NCBI GenBank assembly: GCA_002238925.1
Contig: MPNH01000001.1
Location: 62,001 to 126,000, forward strand
From: Spirochaetaceae bacterium bin103
Lineage (GTDB): Bacteria > Spirochaetota > Spirochaetia > SZUA-6 > Bin103
Direction of reading: 5' to 3'
DNA length: 64,000 bases
Shown here: positions 27,124 through 35,395 of the stretch, piece by piece
Layout: each line of letters starts with the position of its first letter
Numbering within the stretch: position 1 is the stretch's first letter
Translations under genes and position numbers: made by a program
The notes under the pieces: generated by a model
The model's database searches: none
Told to the model about the DNA's origin: nothing
What the model saw: only the letters and a program-made list of their open reading frames with translations

Positions 27124-28148
27124 GCCACCTCCTCTCCGGACGCGCCGGACGGCGGCGTCAGCGGCTCCACCTCGGCGCTGCGCCAGCACGCCGAGCGGTG
27201 GTCGGCTCCGACCGTCTCCAGCGGCGGTACCTCGGTGCGGCACTTGTCGATGGCCAGCGGGCAGCGCGGGTGGAAGCGGCAGCCGCCCGGCGGGTCGGAC
27301 AGGGCCGGCGGGCGGCCGCCCAGCGCCGGTTTGCGGGTGGCGTCGCCAATGCGCGGCAGGCTGGCCACCAGGTGCGCGGTGTAGGGGTGCTTCGGCGCGG
27401 TAAACAGCGCCCGCGTGGGGCCCTCCTCGACGATGCGCCCGGCATACATGATGCCGATGCGGTCGGCCATGTTGGCGTGCACGCTCATGTCGTGGGTCAC
27501 GAACACTACCGACGACTTCAGCGTGCGGCGAATGTCGTCGAGCAGCGCCAGCACGTCCTTCTGCACCACCACGTCGAGCGCGGTGGTGGGCTCGTCGGCA
27601 ATGATGAAGCCGGGCCGGCACACGGTGGCCAGCGCGATGGTGACTCGCTGCCGCATGCCGCCGGACAGCTCATGCGGGTAGCCGCGCAGCACGTCCGGAC
27701 TCAGCGACAGGCGCTCCAGGTGTTCTTCCACCGCCTGCCAGAAGCGCGCCTTCGGCAGGTCCATGTGACTGAAGGCGAAGTCGGCGAAGCTGCGGTGGAT
27801 CCGGCGCACCGGGTTCAGCACGCTCATCGAGCCCTGCATGATGTACGACACGTGCCGCCAGCGCAGGCGGTTCAACTCCTCGGCGCTGACCGCGTACGGG
27901 TCGATCTCCTGCCCGTCGAACCGGTAGCGCATGGAGCCGCCGACGATGCGCAGCGGCGGGTGAATGGCGCCGGCAAACGTCTTGATCAGCGTGGTCTTGC
28001 CGGAGGAGCTCTCCCCGGCGATGCCGTAGACCTCGTCGGCGCGCACCGTGATCGAGATGTCGTCGACCGCGCGCACCTCGCGCTGCACGCCGAAGTAGTT
28101 GGTCTGGTAGTAGGCCTTGAGGCCCGCCACGGTGAGCACGTCGGCCAT
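27120..28148 (-). CDS. Peptide/sugar ABC transporter ATPase, OppD/DppD-type
   Basis: The 342-residue product is the first ATPase of the pair. It shows Walker A GESSSGKTT (about residues 46-54), signature LSGGMRQRVTIALA, Walker B FIIADEPTTALDVVV and switch His in VVFVTHDMSV. The C-terminal oligopeptide-type extension includes the cysteines of GGCRFHPRCPLAIDKC (about 295-310), which in some family members bind an iron-sulfur cluster. The ATG overlaps the upstream permease stop (ATGA). It acts in the cytoplasm on the inner face of the membrane. Confidence 0.9.
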   Translation of the reverse strand: MADVLTVAGLKAYYQTNYFGVQREVRAVDDISITVRADEVYGIAGESSSGKTTLIKTFAGAIHPPLRIVGGSMRYRFDGQEIDPYAVSAEELNRLRWRHVSYIMQGSMSVLNPVRRIHRSFADFAFSHMDLPKARFWQAVEEHLERLSLSPDVLRGYPHELSGGMRQRVTIALATVCRPGFIIADEPTTALDVVVQKDVLALLDDIRRTLKSSVVFVTHDMSVHANMADRIGIMYAGRIVEEGPTRALFTAPKHPYTAHLVASLPRIGDATRKPALGGRPPALSDPPGGCRFHPRCPLAIDKCRTEVPPLETVGADHRSACWRSAEVEPLTPPSGASGEEVA

Positions 28149-29005
28149 CAGCCGCCCATCCTGCGCAGCCGGGAGCGCGGGTCGATGTACTCGTTGAGCG
28201 AGACGGCGAGCAGGTACAGGCCGATGAACAACATCACCACCAGCACCACCGGGATCACGATCCACCACCAGACGCCGACTATCATGGCGGAGTGGTTGTT
28301 GGCCCAGTAGATGGTGGTACCGACGGTGGCGAGGTTGATGTTGGTGAAGCCGAGCACCGCGAGGGTCACCTCCACACCGATCGCCCACAGCATGTTGGCC
28401 ATGGCAGTCGCGAACACCACCGGCATCACGTAGGGCAGGTGCTCCTCGAACATGATCTTCAGCGGGCTCATCCCGGAGAACATCGCGTGGCGGGTGAATT
28501 CGCGGTGGCGCAGACCGAGCGTGATGGAGCGGATCAGGCGCGCATCGAACGGCCAGCCGAGGCATGCCATCAAGAGCGCCAGATTGATGGTGTTGAGGCT
28601 GTCGCCGAGCACGAAGAAAAACACCAGCAGCACCGGCAGCAGCGGCAGCGTGACGAACACGTCGTTGATCACCATCAGGACACGGTCGACCGCCCCGCCC
28701 ACGTACCCCGATACCAGGCCGACAGTGATCGAGATGACGCGACTGAACGCGGCCACCATGATCCCGAATCCCAGCGTATTGCGAAAAGCAAAGGTGAGCT
28801 GCCAGAACAGGTCCTGGCCGCGCGAGTTGGTCCCGAACCAGTACTCGCCGGAGGGCGGCAGGTCCGGGAACTCCATGAACTGGATGTCGGGGTCAATGGG
28901 GGAGACGAACGACAGCAGGGAGTACACGACGATCAGCCCCAGGAACGCGACCCCGATGGCGAATTCCCGGTTGAAGCGCAGCAGATCCCGGATGATGTGA
29001 AACAC
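28148..29005 (-). CDS. ABC transporter permease, OppC/DppC-type
   Basis: The 285-residue permease has five or six hydrophobic segments and an N-terminal region with WFGTNSRGQDLFWQLTFAFR (about residues 56-75), the usual DppC loop. A coupling loop lies around RHREFTRHAMFSGMSPLKIM (about 170-189). It pairs with the DppB-type permease, whose stop is five bases upstream, and is coupled to the OppD gene downstream. The N-terminal segment IGVAFLGLIVVYSLLSF is the first membrane helix. Confidence 0.88.
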   Translation of the reverse strand: MFHIIRDLLRFNREFAIGVAFLGLIVVYSLLSFVSPIDPDIQFMEFPDLPPSGEYWFGTNSRGQDLFWQLTFAFRNTLGFGIMVAAFSRVISITVGLVSGYVGGAVDRVLMVINDVFVTLPLLPVLLVFFFVLGDSLNTINLALLMACLGWPFDARLIRSITLGLRHREFTRHAMFSGMSPLKIMFEEHLPYVMPVVFATAMANMLWAIGVEVTLAVLGFTNINLATVGTTIYWANNHSAMIVGVWWWIVIPVVLVVMLFIGLYLLAVSLNEYIDPRSRLRRMGG

Positions 29006-29009
29006 GAAT

Positions 29010-30014
29010 CTAGCGGACCCTCACGCGCGGGTCCAGCAGCGGGTACAGCAGGTCGATCACGAAGATAGCCGTCGCCACGGTTGCGATCGAGATCGACGTG
29101 ACGGCCAGCACGAGCGTATAGTCGCCCGCGTTCACGGCGTCGATCAGCAGCGTGCCGACGCCGGGATAGGAGAACACTTCCTCGGTGATTATGGTCCCGG
29201 AGAACACGCCGCCGAGCACCATCGCCAGCGCGGTAAGCTGTGGGATCATGGCGTTGCGGATCACGTACGAGCCGACGATCTTGCGGCTTTCGACCCCGCC
29301 AAATTCGGCGTAGGTTACGTAGTCTTCGGTGACCACATTCGACACCAGCGCGCGCATGCCCAGGAACCAGGTGCCGAGTCCGACCACCACGATCGACGAC
29401 GCCGGCAGGATGGAGTGATGCACGATCGACAGCGCGTAATGGATGTTCCAGCCCGGCTCCACGAACATCCCGGCGCCGCCGGAGATCGGCAGCACCGGCC
29501 ACAGAAACCCGAACAGGATCAGCATGATGAAGGCGACGATGTAGTACGGGATCGGCTGCACGCCGATGGCAAACACGCCGAACGCTTTCAGGAGCCGGCT
29601 GTTCTGGAAGTAGCCGGCCAGCCCGCCGAGCAGGTTGCCGACGGTCCAGGTGATGAGCACGGTGGTGGTAAGCAGGCCGACCGTCCACGGCAGTGCGCGC
29701 TTCACCAGCCGGAGCGCCGGGGTCGGGAAGGCGAGCAGCGACGGCCCCATGTCGCCGCGCACGAGGCGGCTCCAGAAGCTGTAGAACTGCTCAAGCAGCG
29801 GCTTGTCGGTGCCATACAGCTCGGTCAGCGCCGCGCGCATCGCTTCCTGCGCCTCAGGGCTGAAGCCGGACTGCCGGGTCAGGCGGCCCATGGTCTGCTC
29901 CACCGGGTCGAGCGGCGACAGGTGGGTAATGAAGAAGGTCGCGCTCACCCCCAGGAACACCACGATCAGCAACTGGCCGAACCGCTTCAGTACGAAGAAA
30001 CCGTACGTTCTCAT
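29010..30014 (-). CDS. ABC transporter permease, OppB/DppB-type
   Basis: The 334-residue permease begins MRTYGFFVLKRFGQLLIVVF, the classical DppB N-terminal helix, followed by a long external loop and five further helices. The coupling loop (DYVTYAEFGGVESRKIVGSYV, about residues 236-256) is typical. The ATG ending at 30014 is chosen because the family starts one or two residues before YFVLKR; a longer frame to 30041 adds nine unlikely residues. It is preceded by the binding-protein gene, 112 bases away. Confidence 0.88.
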   Translation of the reverse strand: MRTYGFFVLKRFGQLLIVVFLGVSATFFITHLSPLDPVEQTMGRLTRQSGFSPEAQEAMRAALTELYGTDKPLLEQFYSFWSRLVRGDMGPSLLAFPTPALRLVKRALPWTVGLLTTTVLITWTVGNLLGGLAGYFQNSRLLKAFGVFAIGVQPIPYYIVAFIMLILFGFLWPVLPISGGAGMFVEPGWNIHYALSIVHHSILPASSIVVVGLGTWFLGMRALVSNVVTEDYVTYAEFGGVESRKIVGSYVIRNAMIPQLTALAMVLGGVFSGTIITEEVFSYPGVGTLLIDAVNAGDYTLVLAVTSISIATVATAIFVIDLLYPLLDPRVRVR

Positions 30015-30126
30015 GCGGGTGGGGTCCCGGCACCCGGCCACGGGAACCTGCCGAATCGTGACAGGCTCCCATGGTTCGGGACGGGTTCGGTCACAGGCTC
30101 AACCAGCCGGTGACGATTCAAGATCG

Positions 30127-31992
30127 TTACCGGGACGCGGGCTCGATCAGGTTCAGGATGTAGCGCCCGTTGGCCCAGTTGGTGACCGGGTTTGCGTAGT
30201 TGTTCTCGGAGGTCGGGAAGTTGGTCCAGTACCGGTTGGACTGCACCGAGAACACGTTGTACGACATGATCGGGATGGTCGGCATCTCCTCTACCGTGAG
30301 CCTCACGAACTCCTGCCCGAGCTCGACGCCGCGCGGATCGTTGAAGTCGATTGTGCGGATTTCCTCAATGATCCGGTCCAGATCGGGGTGCGACCAGCGC
30401 TGCCAGTTGCGCGCTGGCTGCCGGGCGCCGGGCTCGGCTACGAACTCGGAGTGCCAACTGTCCAGGAAGAACGACAGGTCGGGATGGCCGCCCCAAGTCT
30501 CGACCGACCAGCCGATCTGGGCGTCGAATTCGCCCATGAACATCTGGTCCCACAGCTGCGGGTCGGTCCTGCTGGTCGCGTCGACGCCGGCCTGGATCCA
30601 CTGCTGTACGATGATCGATCCGAGCCGGCTCATCACGCCCTCGGCACTGTACCCCAACTCGACGGTAAATCGTTCGCCGTTCGGCATATACCAGTTGTTG
30701 CCCTGCTTCTCGAAGCCGGCATCCTCCAGCAGCAGCGCGGCGGCCTCCAGGTTCTGGGCCCACCAGCCGTAGCCGAACGAACGCCGAATCGCCTGCTCGT
30801 CCTCCGGCACGCCGTCGAACTGCCGGCGGACGGTTTCAGCGATGCGCAGGGTCACTTCGGGATCGTAGGGCTGGAAGGTCTTGCCGCCGGCCTCAATGGT
30901 GAACGTCTCGAGCCAGTCCTGCATCGGTTCGTGGTAGTCGTCCGGATGCAGTCCGGTAGGCGGCACCTGGATGGCGGAGAACGTCGCCGCGCCGCGATAG
31001 CTGGCCAGCGACATCGTCTGCGCGTCCAGCATCAGCGCCAGCGCCCAGCGCACCCGCTTGTCCTGGAACTTCTCGTTCTGGGTGTTGAACACCACGGCCG
31101 GGAGCGTCGGGTCGGGGTGCGCATACGGGAAGCCCGGGAACCAGCCCTGGGCAGTCTCGTCCTGCTTCACGATCGAGAACGTGCCCTCGGGCGTGAGGTC
31201 GTGGATCATGTCGAGGTCGCCGTTGACCATCTCGATAAGCCGGCGGTCGGTGGGAATGCCGTGCCGGTAGATTGCGTAGCGGGGCGCGGGCATGCCGAAT
31301 TCGGCCACCGTGGTACGCTCCCAGTCGGGGCGCCGCTCCCAGATGTGCCAGGAACCGTTCGGATCGTAGCTGTGCAGCGTGTAGGGTCCCAGGCTCACCG
31401 GCGGGTTGAACTCGAACGTGGTGGGATCTTCGTTCTCGAAGATATGCTTGGGGATGATCCAGGCCGCGTTCCAGCGCACCGAGAACACCGATTGAAAGCG
31501 CGAGTTGGGCGCCTTCAGGATGAACCGGACCGTGTAGTCGTCAATGGCCTGGACCGACTCGACGTTGGTGCTGAACGCGCCGCTCCAGGTCGCGCCCGGA
31601 TGCTCGATCTGCGACTCGACGGTGTAGACGACGTCCGCGGAGGTGAACTCCACGCCATCGCTCCAGTAGATGCCCTGGCGCAGGAACACGGTCATCTCGC
31701 TGAAGTCGTCGTTGTACTCCGGCGGTCCGGCGGCGAGCGAGTTGTGGATTACGCCGTCGACGCCCGCGTTGGGGTCGATATACCAGAACGTGTCGAGCGC
31801 GAGCTGGTGCAGGCCGGTCGACCAGCCGCCGCCGCAGCCCCACCACAGGTTGAAGCAGCCCGGGTTCGACGGAGCTCCCTCCGGGTTCTGAATGATCAGG
31901 CTCTCTTCGCGCGGCAAGCCGCCGATCTGGCCCCACAGGCCGGTCGCCGCGAACGCCAACACAAGCGCTCCAGTGAGCGTCTTCATTTTCAT
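30127..31992 (-). CDS. Family 5 extracellular solute-binding protein (Opp/Dpp-type)
   Basis: The 621-residue product has a signal peptide (KMKTLTGALVLAFAATGLWG) and the SBP_bac_5 fold: FLRQGIYWSDGVEFTSADVVY (about residues 120-140) is the conserved opening, and many Trp/Tyr-rich segments follow. It should bind an oligopeptide or, as often in environmental bacteria, an oligosaccharide outside the membrane and pass it to the B/C permeases. The chosen ATG is preceded by AAGGGGA with an eight-base spacing; the longer frame to 32064 lacks a site. It is the first gene of a leftward five-gene operon. Confidence 0.88.
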   Translation of the reverse strand: MKMKTLTGALVLAFAATGLWGQIGGLPREESLIIQNPEGAPSNPGCFNLWWGCGGGWSTGLHQLALDTFWYIDPNAGVDGVIHNSLAAGPPEYNDDFSEMTVFLRQGIYWSDGVEFTSADVVYTVESQIEHPGATWSGAFSTNVESVQAIDDYTVRFILKAPNSRFQSVFSVRWNAAWIIPKHIFENEDPTTFEFNPPVSLGPYTLHSYDPNGSWHIWERRPDWERTTVAEFGMPAPRYAIYRHGIPTDRRLIEMVNGDLDMIHDLTPEGTFSIVKQDETAQGWFPGFPYAHPDPTLPAVVFNTQNEKFQDKRVRWALALMLDAQTMSLASYRGAATFSAIQVPPTGLHPDDYHEPMQDWLETFTIEAGGKTFQPYDPEVTLRIAETVRRQFDGVPEDEQAIRRSFGYGWWAQNLEAAALLLEDAGFEKQGNNWYMPNGERFTVELGYSAEGVMSRLGSIIVQQWIQAGVDATSRTDPQLWDQMFMGEFDAQIGWSVETWGGHPDLSFFLDSWHSEFVAEPGARQPARNWQRWSHPDLDRIIEEIRTIDFNDPRGVELGQEFVRLTVEEMPTIPIMSYNVFSVQSNRYWTNFPTSENNYANPVTNWANGRYILNLIEPASR

Positions 31993-32054
31993 CAAAGTCT
32001 TCCCCTTATTGGAAACTGTTATGAGATTCGCGCCCGCTACTACGAGCGCACGAA

Positions 32055-32084
32055 ACTGTAGCATGTTCGCGGCAGGATCTGCAA
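32055..32084 (-). promoter_or_regulatory. Candidate promoter of the Opp/Dpp-type operon
   Basis: On the minus strand TTGCAG (32084-32079) and TACAGT (32060-32055) are 18 bases apart, about 60 bases before the binding-protein ATG. The spacing and boxes are acceptable for sigma-70, but neither box is perfect. Confidence 0.4.
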
Positions 32085-32115
32085 CAAGAAACGGGCGCTT
32101 GCAGCGCCGCGGCGG

Positions 32116-33033
32116 TCAGCCCTTGACAGCCCCCATGGTCATGCCGGCGATGAAGTAGCGCTGGAAGAACAGGAACACCAGCAGCGTGGGCAGGCTGGCC
32201 AGCAGGGACAGCGCGCCCTGCACGCCCCAGGCCACGGTGTACTGGCCGCGCAGCGACACGATGCCGAGCATGATGGTGCGCTTGTTGTCGCTCTGCGTGA
32301 AGATCAGCGGCCACAGGAAGTCGTTCCAGATCCAGGTGAACTGCAGGGTACCGAGCACCGCCAGGGCGGGCAGGCTGACCGGCAGCGCCACCCCGGTCAG
32401 CACCCGCCATTCGCTGGCGCCTTCCACGATGGCCGCTTCACGCAGCGCGGCCGGCACGGTGGCGAAGAAGTTGCGCATCAGCAGGGTGCAGATCGGGATG
32501 CCCATGGCGATGTGCACGATAATCATCGGCCACAGCGTGTCGAGCAGGCCGAGCCGGTTGAACAACCGGAACAGCGGAATCAGGATGATCTGCGGCGGAA
32601 AGAACATCCCCGACACGATCACCAGGAACAGGATCTCGCTGCCGCGGAACGGCAGCTTGGAAAACACGTACCCGGCCAGGATGCCCAAAGTGATCGAGCC
32701 GGCGGTGGCCGGCGCGGTTACCAGGAACGTGTTGACAAAGTAGAACTTGACCGACGGGTGGGCGAGCGCCACCGCGAAGTTGGACAGGTCGAGGGTGCGC
32801 GGAATCGCCCACAGGGTGCCGAAGGCGATGTCGCGCGTACTCTTCAGGGCGCTCAGGATCACCCCCACCGTCGGGGTCAGGAACAGCAGCGCCAGCACCG
32901 TCAGGCACACCAGCAGCACGCCGGTCCAGCCGGACAGCCGCCGACGCCGCGGCGTCGCGGGGGTCGCGGGGGTCGCGGGGGTCGCGGGGGTCGTGGGGGT
33001 CGTGGGGGTCGTGGCGGTCGCGCCGTCAGTCAT
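32116..33033 (-). CDS. Sugar ABC transporter permease, MalG-type, with TP-repeat N-terminus
   Basis: The 305-residue permease has six membrane segments, the EAA loop TVPAALREAAIVEGASEWRV (about residues 196-215) and the usual MalG C-terminus AGMTMGAVKG. Its first 25 residues are an unusual low-complexity run of Thr-Pro and Ala-Thr-Pro units encoded by a 9-bp tandem repeat, followed by RRRRLSGW at the membrane edge. The start overlaps the end of the MalF-type gene by eight bases. It is the last gene of a leftward CUT1 operon, and no ATPase gene accompanies it. Confidence 0.88.
   Translation of the reverse strand: MTDGATATTPTTPTTPATPATPATPATPRRRRLSGWTGVLLVCLTVLALLFLTPTVGVILSALKSTRDIAFGTLWAIPRTLDLSNFAVALAHPSVKFYFVNTFLVTAPATAGSITLGILAGYVFSKLPFRGSEILFLVIVSGMFFPPQIILIPLFRLFNRLGLLDTLWPMIIVHIAMGIPICTLLMRNFFATVPAALREAAIVEGASEWRVLTGVALPVSLPALAVLGTLQFTWIWNDFLWPLIFTQSDNKRTIMLGIVSLRGQYTVAWGVQGALSLLASLPTLLVFLFFQRYFIAGMTMGAVKG
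32954..33018. repeat. 9-bp tandem repeat encoding (Ala/Thr)-Thr-Pro units
   Basis: About seven copies of a nine-base unit (gtcgcgggg and its variant with gtcgtgggg) run in tandem. They are read on the minus strand as TPTTPTTPATPATPATP at the N-terminus of the permease. The two unit types form two blocks, which suggests growth by slippage. All changes in copy number keep the frame. Confidence 0.8.
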
Positions 33034-33907
33034 ACAGCTCGTCCAGCTTCTTGAGTTGGCGGAAGTAGACGGTAATCACGCTCAGCGTCATCAGGAACAG
33101 GATCACCGAGATCGAGCTGCCGTAGCCGATCCGGTACTTCTTGAACGACTCGCTGTACATGTACATGGCCAGCGTGTCGGACGAGTGGAACGGCCCGCCG
33201 CCGGTCATGATGAACAGGATGTCGAACGCCTTCAGCGAGTTGATCACGCTCAGCGCCACCGCCACCACGGTGGCCGGGCGCAGCAGAGCGAGCACCACGT
33301 GGCGGATGCGCTGTCCGCGCGAGGCGCCTTCGATCTCGGCCGCCTCCAGCAGGTAGGTGGGAATCGAGGTGAGGCCGGCCAGAAAGATCACCATCGCCAG
33401 GCCCATCTGCTGCCACGACCAGGCCACGATCACGGAGTAGAGGGCGGACTCCGGTTCGGCCAGCCAGGCGAACGCGGGCGGCGAGCCGGTCACCGCCGTG
33501 ATGGCGGCGTTGAGCAGGCCCCAGTCGGGCTGGTAGATCCAGATCCAGATCTGGCCCACCACCACCGCGGCCAGGCAGATCGGCAGGTAGAACACCGACT
33601 TGAACGCCTTGGCGCCCGGCACCTGGGTGTCGAGCATCAGCGCCAGGGTCAGGCCGCCGGCGGTGGGCAGCACGATCGCCAGCGCGGTCCAGATCAGCGT
33701 GTTGACCGTAGCGTTGGTGAACAGGCGGTCGGTCACCACGCCGGCGAAGTTGTCCAGCCCCACGAACCGGTAGTCGCGGCTGAAGCCGTTCCAGTTCGTG
33801 AAGCTGTAGTAAAAGGTATCGAGCAGCGGCCAGACGACAAACACGCCGAACACCGCCAGTGGCAGGAACAGCAGCGCGATGCGCCAGAATCGTTCTTTCT
33901 GCTTCAT
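33026..33907 (-). CDS. Sugar ABC transporter permease, MalF-type (CUT1)
   Basis: The product (293 residues from this start) has six membrane segments, beginning RIALLFLPLAVFGVFVVWPL, and the EAA loop SIPTYLLEAAEIEGASRGQR (about residues 193-212). Together with the MalG-type protein it forms the channel of the transporter fed by the binding protein at 33999-35342. The start is uncertain. The ATG at 33907 lacks a good ribosome-binding site, whereas AAAGGAG near 33973-33979 would serve a TTG at 33961 and add 18 residues. Confidence 0.85.
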   Translation of the reverse strand: MKQKERFWRIALLFLPLAVFGVFVVWPLLDTFYYSFTNWNGFSRDYRFVGLDNFAGVVTDRLFTNATVNTLIWTALAIVLPTAGGLTLALMLDTQVPGAKAFKSVFYLPICLAAVVVGQIWIWIYQPDWGLLNAAITAVTGSPPAFAWLAEPESALYSVIVAWSWQQMGLAMVIFLAGLTSIPTYLLEAAEIEGASRGQRIRHVVLALLRPATVVAVALSVINSLKAFDILFIMTGGGPFHSSDTLAMYMYSESFKKYRIGYGSSISVILFLMTLSVITVYFRQLKKLDELYD

Positions 33908-33998
33908 CCACTGGCTGCCGGAGAAGGTTGCGCCGCGAGCCGCGCGAGCCGTACTCTGCAACGGCGCAACCTCTCCTTTGTCAACCCAGCGACTCTCG

Positions 33999-35342
33999 TT
34001 ACTGGCTGTCGAACACTCCCCGGGCACCCTCTTCGGTGTCGGCCAGGTGCTGCATGTAGTCGTCCGGGCTGTCCATGAACCGGGAGAACATGTCCAGGCC
34101 GAACTCGGCCGCCGGCGGCGTGGTCGCCAGGTCGTAGTTGAACGCGAACGTGTCGGCGTTGCCGACCGCCTCCAGCGCCCGCTGCATAACCGGCGTGTAG
34201 GTGCTCACGTCCACGTTGACGTTGGCCGACAGTGCGCCCTGGATCTGCGCCCACTTGGCCTGCACCTCGGCGTCGCTGGCCAGGAACGACACCAGCGCTT
34301 CGGCGTTCGCCCGATTCGGGGAGTTGGCCGAGATCAGCCAGCCGTCGACCGGCCCGACCACCGCGTTCGGAACGCCGGCGTCGATCGCCGGGAACTCGAA
34401 GAAGTCGTAGTCGTCGCCGGCCATCAGGTCCTGGCCGTTCCAGTAGCCGGTGATCCAGGTGCCCATCAGCGTCATCGCCGCGTCGCCGCGCGCCACCTTG
34501 TCGGAGGCGTCGGTCCATTCATCGGCGTTGGCGTTGGGCGCGAAGTAGCCGGCGTCCACCAGTTCCTTCCACAATTCCATGGCGCGCTGCACCTCGGGGT
34601 CGGTGTAGGAAGCGTCGCCCGCCATCAGGGCGGCGCGGTAGTCCGGCCCGGCGGTGCGCAGCAGCAGGTAGTCGAACCAGAACTGGCCCGGCCAGCGGTT
34701 CTTGGTGCCGAGCGCGATCGGGATGATGCCCTGCGCCTTGAGGTTCTCGCACAGCGCCAGGAAGCCGTCCCAGTCGGACGGGAACTCGGTGACTCCGGCT
34801 GCCGCCATCACCTTGGCGTTGTAGAACATGCCCGCGTAGTGGTAGCCGAACGGCACCAGGTAGCGGCTGCCGTCGTACATGGTGGCGCCGTCCGCCACCG
34901 ACGTGGCGATAACCGCGTCCAGGCCGTTGGCCGACCACGCGTCGTCGATCGCCGCGATGTTGCCGCCGTCGACCACGAACTGCGTCCGCGCCCCCGCCCA
35001 GTAGCTGAATACGTCCGGCAGGTTGCCGCCGGCGGCGCGTACCAGGATGCCGTCCTTGAAGTCCTCGTGACCGATCGGGCTGTCGACCACCGTGACCCCG
35101 GTCTGGTCGTGGAACGTGCCAAAGATCTCCTCCAGGCCGGCGCGTCCCAAGTCGCCGCCGAAGTAGTGGGTAATGGTGACCTCCTGCGAGTCCATTGCCG
35201 CCTCTCCGGCCGGACTGGCCCAGGCCAGGCTCGCGATCAGCCCCAGCGCAAGGATCACTCCCCCCGCCCTGATCGCCGTCGGAACCCGCGTGCCGCGGGT
35301 GCTGCAAGCACGCCGTGCAGCAAAAAGAAAAGAATGATACAT
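33999..35342 (-). CDS. Sugar ABC transporter substrate-binding protein (family 1)
   Basis: The 447-residue product has a long signal segment (basic RRACSTRGTRVPTAIRAG, hydrophobic GVILALGLIASLAWA) and the family 1 fold. VRAAGGNLPDVFSYWAG (about residues 100-116) and ARGDAAMTLMGTWITGYW (about 290-307) are typical. GGAGG six bases before the ATG sets the start. It is the first gene of the leftward CUT1 operon, with a clear promoter and a palindromic operator upstream. The sugar is unknown. Confidence 0.88.
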   Translation of the reverse strand: MYHSFLFAARRACSTRGTRVPTAIRAGGVILALGLIASLAWASPAGEAAMDSQEVTITHYFGGDLGRAGLEEIFGTFHDQTGVTVVDSPIGHEDFKDGILVRAAGGNLPDVFSYWAGARTQFVVDGGNIAAIDDAWSANGLDAVIATSVADGATMYDGSRYLVPFGYHYAGMFYNAKVMAAAGVTEFPSDWDGFLALCENLKAQGIIPIALGTKNRWPGQFWFDYLLLRTAGPDYRAALMAGDASYTDPEVQRAMELWKELVDAGYFAPNANADEWTDASDKVARGDAAMTLMGTWITGYWNGQDLMAGDDYDFFEFPAIDAGVPNAVVGPVDGWLISANSPNRANAEALVSFLASDAEVQAKWAQIQGALSANVNVDVSTYTPVMQRALEAVGNADTFAFNYDLATTPPAAEFGLDMFSRFMDSPDDYMQHLADTEEGARGVFDSQ

Positions 35343-35361
35343 CAAGTACCTCCGTCCCGCT

Positions 35362-35391
35362 GTTATGGTACCGAATCGGTAACGCTGTCAA
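35362..35391 (-). promoter_or_regulatory. Promoter of the CUT1 operon, TTGACA-18-CATAAC
   Basis: On the minus strand TTGACA occupies 35391-35386 and CATAAC 35367-35362, 18 bases apart, about 20 bases before the binding-protein ATG. The -35 is perfect and the -10 is moderate. The 5' end of a group II intron lies only four bases upstream of the -35 box. Confidence 0.6.
35369..35381. promoter_or_regulatory. Palindromic operator TACCGAATCGGTA between -35 and -10
   Basis: The 13 bases 35369-35381 are a perfect inverted repeat around a central A/T base. They lie inside the promoter spacer of the sugar transporter operon. That position is typical of LacI- or ROK-type repressor sites, where bound protein blocks RNA polymerase. 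No such repressor gene is adjacent. Confidence 0.6.
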
Positions 35392-35395
35392 TGAT

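Noticed and set aside
32954..33018. Tandem repeats as a CRISPR array
   Set aside because: Units are only nine bases, have no spacers and lie within a coding gene; no cas gene is present in the window.
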